Below are positions 46,140 to 59,600 of a stretch of DNA of 64,000 nt, piece after piece. How positions within the stretch are numbered: position 1 is the first letter of the stretch; every line of letters begins with the position of its first letter. The stretch spans positions 12,277,726-12,341,725 of the forward strand of contig OZ024876.1 in NCBI GenBank assembly GCA_964017185.1. The letters are read 5' to 3'. Made by a program: the position numbers and the translations under genes. This DNA comes from Rugalucina vietnamica (lineage: Eukaryota > Mollusca > Bivalvia > Lucinida > Lucinidae). A model generated the notes under the pieces. The model did no database searches and was not told the DNA's origin. It worked only from the letters and a program-made list of their open reading frames with translations.

Positions 46140-49100
46140 AAATGTGTTTACGAAACACTATGCCCCCAACTGGTAAGCCACTTTCAAGATGTAAAAATGT
46201 CCAAAAAATTGTAAAAAAGTGACAAAAATTAATCTGAGGAGTATATCCCAACCACATGCATATCTTCAAAGCATGGTCACAATGTCTGCAAAGTTTCAAA
46301 AGTATCGGTATTAAATTGTAGGAGGAGTTGCGCACACAAGTTACCCTCTATCCATCCACTAAAATGCCCGAAAAAATGACTATGTTCAAATTGTGAAAAA
46401 AATGACAAAAAATAATCCAAGGATTATATCCAAACCACATGCATATCTTCAGACCATGCCCATAATACATGTAAAGTTTTAAATGAATTGGCATGAAACT
46501 GTAGGAGGAGTTGCGCACACAAGGTACCCACTGCCCATTCACTTTCATTGTCAAAATGCCCGAAAAATGGCTAAGTTCAAGCAAATTGCTAAAAAAGTGA
46601 CAAATATAATCTGAGGATTATATCCAAACCACATGCATATCTTCAAAGCATGGTCACAACATCTGTAAAGTTTCAAGAGAATCGGAATAAAACTGTAGGA
46701 GTTGCGCACACAAGGTATCCACTATCTATTCACTTTATCAAGAATTAAAAAGGGAAATAACTCTCACAGAATTGGCCCCTAGCCCCTTGAATTTACCTGA
46801 AAGAAAAAATACGGGTCCTCTTAATTTTCATATACAAACTACATACCAAATTTCAAGATCCTAGCTCTAACGGTTCCTGACCGAGTGCTCACGCATCACA
46901 GACTGACTGACTGACTGCACGCACTCACTCACTGCACTGCACAGACAGAACCAAACCAATATGCCCCCTCAACTTCTTCGAAGTTGGGGGCATAAAAAAA
47001 CAGCAACCTACCTAAGTGAAAACAAAGCTACAAATCAGCTTACAGTAACTGCACAGCTGATCAGTGTTTTCGCTTCACAGATACAAGTACATTTCCTCTT
47101 CTTCTTAAATTAAAATTTCAAACATTCTTCTGTGACTATACAGGTCGACTTGTGTGGGAGCTGATCGGAAAACCCGAATACCAGTTTTCTCTTGATGGGG
47201 CTCAAATTATGTCTTCCTCTTGTGTTTTCCCTTTGTTTCACTCTGGTGTCTGAGATGTGATTTTAAACTTCATTGTATCGATTCACAGACTTTCTATTCT
47301 TAGTAACATTATGAGTCGCATCGTGAGAAAACCGGATTTTTGCCTATGCGAAAACAAAGGCGCAGATCAGCTTCGCGGTAACCGCGAAGCTGATCAGCGC
47401 CTTTGTTTTCGCTGCATGGATAGTATATTTCCTCTTCTTCTTATATCCGAAATTTCAAGCTTCTAGCCCGCTTCTGTGACTGTACAGGTCAGTTTGTGTC
47501 AGACCTTGTCGGAAACCCCGAAGACCGGTTTTCTCGCGTCGCGGCTCTTATAGAAGCCATGGCAGATCACACTATAGCCTCAATCATGTATAACAAACAG
47601 TGTTATAAAGTGAATAAAATGAGCCTGTGCCGTGATTCAACAATTTGGGTTCTGACCAGGTCTGACACAAACCAGCCTGTACAGTCACAGAAGCAGACTA
47701 GAAGCTTAAAATTTCGGATTTAAGAAGAAGAAGGATTGTACTATCCATGCAGTGAAAACAAAGGCGCTGATCAGCTGTGCAGTTACTGCACAGCTGATCT
47801 GTGTCTTTGTTTTCGCATAAGCAAATTGTTGGTTTTCTTGTGCAGCAGCTCAAATGTAATTACATGTACCTTGTACATCCAAAACTCTTACAATGTCTTC
47901 ACTCTGGCACTGGTCACCATTGGTCTGGTATATATTTTCATAGGTTACTTTTTGGCTACAGCTGAAAGGACAAATAATAATAAAAAAACATGCAATGAAA
48001 ATATGCCTGGATAGCATAGTGGATAACCTCTATTGGTCCAAACATTTTATTTTTATCACTTTGTTTGCAAATCGGGGAAGCTAAGGTACAGTCAGAGCCC
48101 AGTGCCATTCTAACACAAAATGCAAATCATTTTGACTAACATAACCACACAAAATGCAAATCAATTTGACTATTTAAAGTGACAAATAAAATTAAATAAT
48201 TTTTTTTTGCACAGACATTGTTTTAAATCTCATTTGGTTTTACACCCCCTTCAAGATTATTTTACATAAGACAGGCTGATCAGGTGTGGGGAAAACGTTG
48301 AAAACGTTGAGTACCCCCAAGAAAATACACCAGGCACAACCACAAGCAGACCTTAGCATGTCACTAAAGCCCTGCTCAGGGCTACAACCAATTCTGTACG
48401 CAGCTGTCTAACGATTAAAATCTGTAATCCAATCAGTGACCTAAAATACTTGTTCACAGGGTTCAGCTACAGAGTAGCGAAAACAAAGGCGCTGATCAGC
48501 TTCGCGGTTACCGCGAAGCTGATCTGCGTCTTCGTTTTCGCATATGCAGATTGTTGGTTTTCTTGTGCTCCACCAGGATAAAAGCCGTGATGCAAGAAAA
48601 CCCCGCTTCGGGGTTTCCGATCAGGTCTGACACAACCGGCCTGTCCACCCACAGAAGATGGCAAGAAGCTTGAAATTTTGAATTTAGGAATAAGACAAAT
48701 TGTGCTAGCTGCGTAGTGAAAACAAAGGCACTTATCAGCTGTGCAGTACTGCGTCTTGTTTTCACATATGTTTATACTAGCTTACATCCCTTTTTATTAA
48801 AACTGACGCAGATCAGATCAGCTTCACAGTAACTGCGAAGCTGATCAGCGCCTTTTCTCTACACGGATAGTACAATTCCTCTTCTTTCTAAATATAAATT
48901 TCCAGCCTCTAGCTATCTTGTGCTTGTACAGCTCAGTTCAGGGTTCCCACGCTTTCGCGATAACAGAATTCCCTGACATTTCCCTGACAAATTTCTGATT
49001 TTCCCTGACATTTCATCGACATTCGAACTATCGCAGAAATTACTGTATAAATTGTAATCCTTCAGAGATAAGGGGTGCAAATGCCTTTGAGATTCTCTAA

Positions 49101-52100
49101 TTTGTTTTCCAAAAAAATCCAAAACAGGTAATCAGTAATTTTAGCAATTTAAGCCAAAAAACAAGAAACTGCCTTAGCCTTGCAAGCCCTATAACCATCC
49201 CAATGAAAATTTCCCTGACACTGCTTCAAAATTCCCTGACATTTCCCTGACTTTTTCCTTATTTTTCAAATTTCCCTGACCCTTCTCAAAATTCCCTGAC
49301 ATTTCCCTGACTTTAACAAAATTTCATTTTTCCCTGACTTTTCCCTGACGCGTGGGAACCCTGCAATTTGTGTCTGACCTGTTTGGAAACCACATTGTTG
49401 GTTTACTCATGCCATGGCTCATTCCCTACCTATCCTGATTCCTGGATCTACAGGAGGCTTCAACAGCTGTATCATTACACCAATAACACAGTACGTCATG
49501 TATACAATTGTCCTTCTTTCCATACTTCGTACAGACATTGTAGTTGACTTTGACGACTTCGTAATCTGTGCCAAGGTACAGACTGGTTCTGTTCTCCTGA
49601 AACAATGGTAAAGAGAAATGAGCCTTTGCATGAGAAAACTAAACAATTTAGGTTTCCGACGAACCCTGGCACAAATGAGCCGCCTGGTGGGAAAACCTGG
49701 TTTCCAAACAGGTCTGACACAAACCGAGCTGTACAATCACAGAAAAGAGCTAGAAGCTTGAAATTTCGGATTTAAGGATGTTCGCTGCTAACATTTGACA
49801 TTTCCGAACTTCCGGTTTTTCTTTTGTTGAATATCTCGTAAACGGTTGCAGATATTTTCCCAATATCTTATATTTGGATACATAATGATGATATGCATTG
49901 AACGAGCCATGAAAATTGTCAATCTAAGAAACTTCATTTTTTCACCCCATTTTCTGCAACTTTTCAGAAAAATTTAGGTGTCAGTGAAATTTAGGGGGTA
50001 GGGTAGATTAAACTTGAATATTACACATCTTCAAATTAATTGCACTATTTCTTTGTTTATTTTAGCTGCAGTATATGTGTACATGGTCTTCTAAGTCAGT
50101 CTTTGTGTCTTTGGTGTGCTGGTTTTAAAATTTTAGGTGGTTTTATGAAATGGGCTTAAAGAAACAAAACGGCTGAAAAAAGGCTGAAAATGGTGACTAC
50201 CAAGTTGTTGGTTCTCTCTTATATGCACACTACCCTATATATTTCTTTCTTTTATTCGAACAATATTACAAAGTTCTATGGTGTGTGGAAATACAAGAAA
50301 AAGTTTGAATAAACAAATATGGGTTTGGCACATTTCAAAATATTGATTTTTTCCGACTATTCAAGTATGGGGGTAGGGTTGGAAAAATACTCGTAAAATT
50401 TTGTCATCCACTTCCAGTTGCAAATTTTTCTATGCGTTTGGTCCAAAATAGTCTGCGTCACATAAATATTATGACTTTTGAAAGCATTCTAGGTGTATTT
50501 TTGTTCAAGACAGGTTTGTTTCAAAGAATTAAAAATTAAATTAATTTTACTAAATTTAAAACATGTTGCTCAGAGGTCTCATTCAGAGGCCTGTAGCTTG
50601 AAAAAATGCACACTACCCTATATTTATTTTGCTTTCAAATGTCTTGTGTTGTATTTTGGAATCAAAAAAGGGTGGTTAGAAAAAAAGTTTGAATACTTTT
50701 TCATTGGCAGCGAACATCCTTAAGTAGAAGAGGAATTGTACTATCCAAGTAGCAAAAACAAAGGCACTGATCAGCTTTGCAGTTACTGCGAAGCTGATCT
50801 GTGCCTTTGTTTTCGCATATGCAGATTGTTGGTTTTCCCATGAGGCGGCTCAAATGTTGTGCATGATCTTTACAAGAAATGGTTCTATCGAGTTACGTGT
50901 TTGATATTTGGCTAAACCATGTCATTCTACATTTCCTTAGGTTCAAATTCGACCATGAACATTTTATAGTCTGTTGTCCTCTACTGAGGGTTGGACTTGT
51001 TTGACAAGTTGAAATCTCCTTCTTAGACGACCTCTCCACTCTGAGCGATTCTGTGGATCAGCATTATTCATTCCTAGTTTTTTCCTCTCGCCTAACAACA
51101 CTTCATCCCATGATTTCCTTGGCTTGCCAGATCTTTTCTGTGCAACTACGTTTAGTTTGCGTACTTGAGAAATCCAGCCTTTGCTACCCTCTACGTGTCC
51201 ATATTATCTCATTCTGCTGGAGCGGAGCACCACAACTATATCCTGGAGCCAAACCTTTGAGAAAAGGGAGTCTGAGCTTGATTCATCATTCACCTTGACA
51301 TTAAAGATCCAGGGGATCATCGCACTGTCACTGGCCCGTAGGCGATTAAGTGTAGCCTGTCATTACCCATTGTTTCTGCTGCATGCAAACGATGTATGGC
51401 ATGATTTGAGCCCCCTCATAGAAAAACCAACAATCTGCATATGCGGAAACAAAGACGCTGATCAGCTTCGCGGTAACCCCGAAGCCGATCAGCGCCTTTG
51501 TTTTCGCTATACGGATAGAACAATTCCTCTACTATCTAAATCCAAAATTTCAAGCTTCTGGCTGTCTTCTGTGACTGTGCAGGCCAGTTTGTGTCAGACC
51601 TGGTCGGAACCCAAATTGTTGGTTTTCTCACGCACAGGCTCATTTTTTCAATCCTGTTGGTATGATAACAAATGAGCCGCCTCATGGGAAAACCAACAAT
51701 CTGCATAGGCGAAAACAAAGATGCAGATCAGCTTCGCGGTAACCACGAAGCTGATCAGCGCCTTTGTTTTCGCTATTCGGATAGAACAATTCCTCTTATA
51801 CTTAAATCCGAAATTTCAAGCTTCTAGCTCTTTTCTGTGCTTGTACAGGTCGGTTTGTGTCGGACCTGTTCTGAAACCACATTGTTGGTTTTCCCACGAG
51901 GCGGCTCAAACGGAAGCTGGGTACCTGCCTATCCTATAAGCTCACCTACAGGCCTTCTGCTCTGGTTATCGAAAAATGTGTGTACAGGGGTATTCATTTC
52001 TTTCTTATTTTTTGCTTTAAAACATATTGTGGGTACCTGTTAGAACCTCCTCTGCAAGGTGTTTCTATCGCAAATATTTTCAACTGAAAAATTCAATTTA

Positions 52101-53596
52101 CAGTATAAAACGAGCATGATTTCATAATGAAAACAAAAAAAGAAGAATAAACATGCAAACATACCAGTAGCTTCATACTCCAGATTGGATTGGAGATATC
52201 AGCTTCAAACGGCGATAATTCGGTATTTTCCCATAGTTCAAAGTCTTTACCACAATCGTAAAGAAACAGGCTGTGAATCTTACCATCATCTAAAATATAT
52301 AAAATGTTTTTTTCTTCGTTGTTTTTATTCAGTTTTACCTCTTTTACATTACGAAAACATGCCCATGCAATATATAGGATTTTCTGAAGCTGTAAAAATT
52401 AAAAATTTTCAGTAGTAAAATTTTGATATTTTTCTTATTTTTGCTCAAAACATAGATTGTGGGTACACGTTAGAACCGCCTCACCGAGGCGGTTCTAACG
52501 AGTACCCACAATCTGTTTTGGAGCAAAAATAAGAAAAATAGGTATACCCCTGCATACCCCAGTTTTGCTATATAAAAGTGGGGTATAAGGGGGTATATAT
52601 TACACGGACATGTTTTCCTGATGAAAAATTATTCAAACTCATTAGATTTAAGCACACTGAGAAGGGCCAATCAGAAGGTTGGGTCAAAAATGGGAGTATC
52701 CAAAGATAAAACACCCAGAGGCAGAACTTGGCTTGTCTCACGTGCACTGCATGAGGCTCAAACCCACACTGGATACTGCAGTGTCAGAGATGACTGAATG
52801 AGCAGTACTGATATCACAACAGCGACCTGAACCACATGGCCATACCTCCATTTCTACAATGTACTGTACTGTGAATCTGTCTTTTAAAGCATCATTCATT
52901 AAACTGCTGTTATTTTTGCGTTTTCATCATTGAATAGTAGGAGAAATTTTTTTCCAACAAAATGTAATGGTGTGTTTTAAGCTCCTGAAGTTTCTTATAA
53001 CATTTATTTCTCAAAAAATTTCTATTTCCTAATTAGTGATTGATAGTGCATATTTCAGTTGTTAATTTAAAGCCTACCTGTAGCTAAATATATATTACTT
53101 CCACTGCCTTGTTTATCAGGATATACAGCTATTTTTAGATACTGGATTCCCGTTTTGCTAAAAATAGGTCTTTTATATAGAGAATCAACATTTTCTGCCA
53201 TCAGCTGATAACGAGACACTGTCTGTGGACCATCAAATACCTCTGGTGTAGTGTCGTGTAATTTGCACTGAAATGGAAAAAAGTATTACATGAGTCGCTA
53301 CGTGAGAAAACCAGTCTTTGGGGTTTCCATCCAGGTCTGACACAAACCAGCCTGTACAGTCTCAGAAGCAGGCTAGAACATTGAAATTAAGGATTTAAGT
53401 AGAAGAGGGATTGTACTATCCCTGTAGCGAAAACAGGCGCTGATCAGCTGTGCAGTTACTGCACAGCTGATCTGTGCCTTTGTTTTCGCATAGGCAATAA
53501 TCCCGTTTTCTCACGATGCGGCTCGTATGTGAAAAGATGCAACCTGAAAATTCCAGAAAATATGAAATTTTGTATGGTAAAAAAAATCACACACAC

Positions 53597-53633
<37 letters not shown>

Positions 53634-56600
53634 AGAAGAATTTTGTATGGTAAAAAAAAAATCAGAGAAATGGCATTTTGTATGGTAAAATTTTCAGAAT
53701 TGTTTGGATGGGATTTAACTCATTTAAGCCAGTAGTCCTCTTATGGAACATTGGCAAACGGTATAGCCCCAGATGTGACACCGCAGAATGCAGCATCCCA
53801 TCTGGAGCTATTCTGTTTGCTTGGAGGAATTTCATCCAAAAATGGAATAAAACTTCAAAATCACTCCTGATGCGCCTAACAATGACAGTGGACTTACCCA
53901 AATGATACGCATGGAAAAGTCCATTCATCATAAATGGGTTAACTTCCCACAAACAGCTGCAGTCATACAGAATGGGCTTAGATCATCAGGAAAACATGTC
54001 CGTGAAATGTTTACCCCCTTGAACCCCACTTTTATGTAGCAAAACAGGGGTATGCAGGGGTATACATATTTTTCTTATTTTTGCTCCAAAACATAGATTG
54101 TTGGTACTCGTTAGAACCGCCTCGCCGAGGTGGTTCTAACGTGTACCCACAATCTATGTTTTGAGCAAAAATAAGAAAAATATCGAAAACTTTCTTATAA
54201 AATTTTCATTTTTTACAACTTTAAAAATCTCTGTATATTGCATGGGCATGTTTTTGTAATGTTCCCACAAACAGCTGCAGTCATACAGAGAAGGGGCTTA
54301 GTCTCATCATCTCCACAAAATGCCCCTGTAATGTATACCCCCTTATACCCCACTTTTTATAATAGAAAACTGGGGTTATCAGAGGTATACCTATTTTCTT
54401 ACTTTTGATCCAAAACATAGATTGTAGATACTTGTAAGAAATTTTTCAGTTTTTACAAATTAGGAAAAATCTGTGTATTACAGGAGCCGCATCATGAGAA
54501 AACCGGATTTCTACCTTTGAGAAAACAATGGCACAGATCTGCACAGCTGATCAGCGCCTACTCGGCTTGTACAGTTCCTCTTCTCCCAAACTCCGAAATT
54601 TCAAGCTTCTAGCCATCTTCTGTGACTGTACAGGACGGTTTGTCTCAGACCTGGTCCCAAACCCCGAAGACCGCTTTTCTCGCGTCACGGCTCACGTTTT
54701 CCTCAAGAATACTCACATCATCGAGTCTGGGGTAGGGGTGAAGGTCATCTGGCAGGATCTCCCAAGTCTTGTTTACAAAACGTCTAAATTTCCCTCCGAA
54801 AACATCAAAGATGTCTGACTTTTTATACACACACACAGCTGATGAGTTATGGTCACCTCTGGAATATATGGTCAAATACAAGAATAAAAATGTTTTTGTA
54901 GCCACTAAAAGCTTTTCGTCAGAAAAAGTTATGTTTCCATGGCATCTTAGACAACAGAAACGGTAATCAATTCAGCATACAAAATTTTATGGATAAAAAT
55001 TGTTGACGGTGTTAATATTCACAATCATATGTTACGCATCAGCATAACTTTTAAGGACTTTTAATTTAGCAAATGATATTAACCTATTAAAGAGTTGCAT
55101 TTCTAAAGTCTGTCACACTTCATTTATTTTCATATTGTTATTTTACATCAGAATAACATGTCTGTGAAATATATACCCCCTCATACCCCACTTTTATATA
55201 GCAAAACTGGGATATGCAGGGGTATACCTATTTTTTCTTATTTTTGCTCCAAAACATAGATTGTGGGTACTCATTAGAACCGCCTCACCGAGGCGAGCAT
55301 AACATGTACCACAAAATGATTATCTTTATCTTCATATGATAAACATCCTTTCAATTAAGGGTCAGGGCGGCACCAGTTGCGGAGTGTTTATGAGCACTGA
55401 TTTCCTGTTTTCACCCAACCTTCTAACTCATACTATGAGCTAAAATAAATGAGCCGCATCGTGAGAAAACCGGAATTTTGCCTATGCGACAACAAAGGCG
55501 CAGATCAGCTTCGCAGTAACTGCGAAGCTGATCAGCGCCTTTGTTTTCGCCACTCGGATAGTACAATTCCTCTTCTTCTTAAATCCAAAATTTCAAGCTG
55601 CTAGCCCTTGTCTGTAACTGTACAGGCCGGTTTATGTCGGACCTGGTCGGAAACCCCGAAGACCGGTTTTCTTGCGTCGCGGCTCAAATTCAAGTGACAA
55701 TGATGGCAGCATAATTTTGTTAGTTTACAATAAGCTATTATGATGTACATAATGATAAGCAATTTGTTTTCTGGCTAAATATGACAGAAACTCACAACCC
55801 CTCAAATCAGGGTGTGACAACCTAACCACTGGGCTACCACAATCACAAACAATCAGCTGTTGCCGAGAAATAATGAAGACAAATCAAAATGAAAACATGC
55901 CTATGCAATATACAGAGATTTTTTCAACTGTAAAAGTAGAAATTTTTCATTGATTTTTCTTTTCTTTATGTTTGTATTATTTTTGCTCAAAACATTGATT
56001 GTGGGTACATGTTAGAATGTGATTCTAACGAGTACCCATAATCTGTTTTGGATCAAAATTAAGAAAACTAGTCATACCCCTGTAAAACCCAGTTTAGGTA
56101 TATAAAAGTGGGGTTTATGGGGGTATTCACTGCATGGACATGTTTGCATGATGTGTGTTCGAGTGACAATGATGGCAGCATAATTTTGTTAGTCATAAGC
56201 TATACTACTCAAAATTTGATAAGCATCAAATATTTATTTTAAATACAACACAATGCAAAACACCTCGAGTTTGACCCAATTTTAATGATATCATCAAAGG
56301 ACCAAAACGTCGGTTTATTTGATTTATCTTAGATAATGCCTTGTAGTTTCTTGATACAAGAAATTTGAAACCGGAAATGTCCTACCATAGCCCATTGAGC
56401 CATCTTTACATTGTCCGAAGTGCATTCTTACAGATGTGTGCAGTGCAGGATAAAAGCAAGCTTGTAATTGTCACGTGTGGGCCAATTTTCAAAACAACCA
56501 CTGTTTTTGTCAAAATTCAAATTTTAGAAAAACTGTTCTATGGACTTCGGTATGACATTTTTTGTTTCAAATTTCTTTTAGTCGGTAGCTTCAGACATTT

Positions 56601-59600
56601 TCTAACAAAATGCAAATGAATCCGTCATTCTTGCTAATTGGAGATTGTCATTAAATTTAGGTCAAACCCGGGGCCTCTTACACTGTGCTTTATAGCAATT
56701 GATACTTTGATGCTTATCAAATTTTGAGTAGTATAATATGAAGTATGATGATTGATTTTCTGGCTGAATATGACAGACAAAACTGCAAATCAAACAAGAG
56801 TAGGACCTTTTTACCGAAAATATCTTTACAAAAATCTTACATGGGAAGTCTGGGTCTATATTCAAAAAAATAAAACATATTTTAATCTATACAAACTACA
56901 GGAAACATTACCATTTGAGTCACTGCACAAGAAAACCAGCAACATGCATAGGCAATAAGAGCTGTCGCAGGACAGCGTAGCTCGCCTGACTTGTGCTTTG
57001 TCACTAAATCTATTAAATCTACGACCAAAGACATTGACCTCATTGTCACTCAGGTGGGTTGTGATGGTACAGACCAATATCTACCAACATGCTAAGTTCA
57101 ACTTGATCCATCTACATATTTGATATAGACTTATAACCTAAAATCTAAGTCTGTGACCTTGACCACAGGTGAGTCGAGATGCTACAGCATAATAAAAGAA
57201 TATAATATCCAACAGCAAAGTATCAAGTAGATCCATCCATTTGTTCCAGCAATATACAGTTCAAAACACTTTAAGCAAAAGCTTTAACATAAAATTTCAA
57301 AGTCTGTGACCTTGAACTCAAGATCACCCAGGTGGGTCATGATGGTACAGCATAAAACTTCAGACCAATATCTACCAACATGCAAAGTATCAACTTGATC
57401 CCTCTACATATTCAAAAGATATAGACTTATAAAAACTTTAACCAAAAAATCTAACACAAAATTTCTAAGTCCGTAACCTTGACCTCAAGGTCACCCAGGT
57501 GGGTCATGATGGTACAGCATAAAACTTCAGACCAATATCTACCAACATGCAAAGTATCAACTTGATCCCTCTACATATTCAAGAGATATAGACTTATAAA
57601 AACTTTAACCAAAAACTCTAACACAAAATTTCTAAGTCCGTAACCTTGACCTCAAGGTCACCCAGGTGAGTCATGATGGTACAGAATAAAACGTCAGACC
57701 AATATGTACCAACATGCAAAGTATCAACCTGATCCATCAACAACTTCAAGAGATATAGACTTATAAAAACTTTAACCAAAAACTTTAACAAAAAATTTCT
57801 AAGTCCGTGACCTTGACCTCAAGGTCACCCAGGTGGGTCATGATCGTACAGCATAAAACTTCAGACCAATATCTACCAACATGCAAAGTATCAACTTGAT
57901 CCATCAACAACTTCAAGAGATATAGACTCATAAAAACTTTAACCAAAAACTTTAACATTTTGAGCAACGCCGACGCCGACGCTAACGCCGACGCCGACGC
58001 CGGGGTGACTGCAATAGCTCTTCCTGTACTTTCGTACAGGCGAGCTAAAAACAAAGGCGCAGATCAGCTGTGCAGTAACTGCACAGCTGATCAGCGTCTT
58101 TGTTTTCGCTCCATACAGTACCATCCCTCTTCTTTCTACATTTCAAATTTCAAGCATCTAGCCTGCTCCTGTGACTGTACAGCCTGATTTGTGTCAGACC
58201 TGGTCGGAAACCCAAATTGTTGGTTTGCTCATGCAAAGTCCCATTTCTCAAAGTCTGACTCTTAGACTTGGTAACAGTATTTTGAAGGTACATGTGTTAC
58301 TAATTTTCTTTGCACAAATTTGAAAAATTAGTTTGTAGCAAAATGTGCAGCAAAAGTTTTCAAAATTGGTTAATAATTTAAAATACCGGTAAGGTAAGCC
58401 TTAACTCATTTAAGCCTGGTGTCCTTTTTATGGGACATAGGCAAACAGAATAGCACCAGATGTGATGCCGCGTAACGCCGCGTATTCTGTTTGCTTAGAA
58501 AATTTTCATCGAAAAATTGAATAAAATTGAAAAATTACTCCTTACGCCCCTAAAAATAAAAGTGGACTCACCCTAATGATAATGATGGGAAAATCCATTT
58601 GTCAAATATGGGTTAAAAAAATCCTTGGAGTATCACATACAAACCCCACTATGTTAGATTCAAACAAACTGAAAAATGTACCGCGCCATGAGAAAACCGT
58701 CATAGCTGATCAGCGCCATTGTTTTCGCTGCACGGATAGTGAAATTCCTCTTCTTCCTAAATCCGAAATTTCAACCATATATCTATCGTCTGTGACTGTA
58801 CAAAATGGTTTGTGTCAGACCGGGTCGGAAACACCGAAGCCCGGTTTTCTCACGTCACGGCTCAATTAGTACCCAACTTTTTCTTGATACATACATGCTA
58901 CTGGCTGTTACATGAAAAGTACAAACCGATACATGTATTAGCTTTGTCATTATTAAAACTGTATGTTTCAGTTTTATTTATAGATCTTTATATGAATTAG
59001 TACATGTAATTACCAAATCAGCCACATCATGAGAAAACCATTTCATTTTAAATGTCTTTGTTTTCGCTACTCGGATAGTACAATTTCTCATCTTCCTAAA
59101 TCCGAAATTTCAAGCTTCTAGCTATCTTCTGTGCTTGTACAGCCCGGTTTCTGTCAGACCTGGTCGGAAACCCCAAAGACCAGTTTTCTTGCATCGCGGC
59201 TCAATTGTTAGGAGTCAGTGAAGCCCCAACAAGCCTGTGGAAAACTAGGAGCATTATTCAATGATACCAGTGTCTCAATAACCATATATCTACAGTCACC
59301 GACTAGTTGTACATATGAGCCGCATCATGAGAAAACTAACAATGTGGTTTCTTAAAACATCCGACACAAACTGAGATGTACAAGCACTGAAGATGGCTAG
59401 AGGCTGGAAATTATGGATTTAGAAAGTAGAGGAATTGTAATATCTGTGTAGCAAAAACAAACGTGCAATCATTTCCGTAGTTACTGCGAAGCTGATCTGT
59501 GCCTTTGTTTTTGAATATGCAAAATGCTGGTTTTCTCATGACACCACTCATATATTGACATGCCAACACTAAATAAGGATGTGTACAGAAGTTAAGTGTA

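Noticed and set aside
51181-51675. 164-codon plus-strand frame, the longest in the window
   Set aside because: Its first part is antisense to the LINE fragment and its second part is MITE-A.
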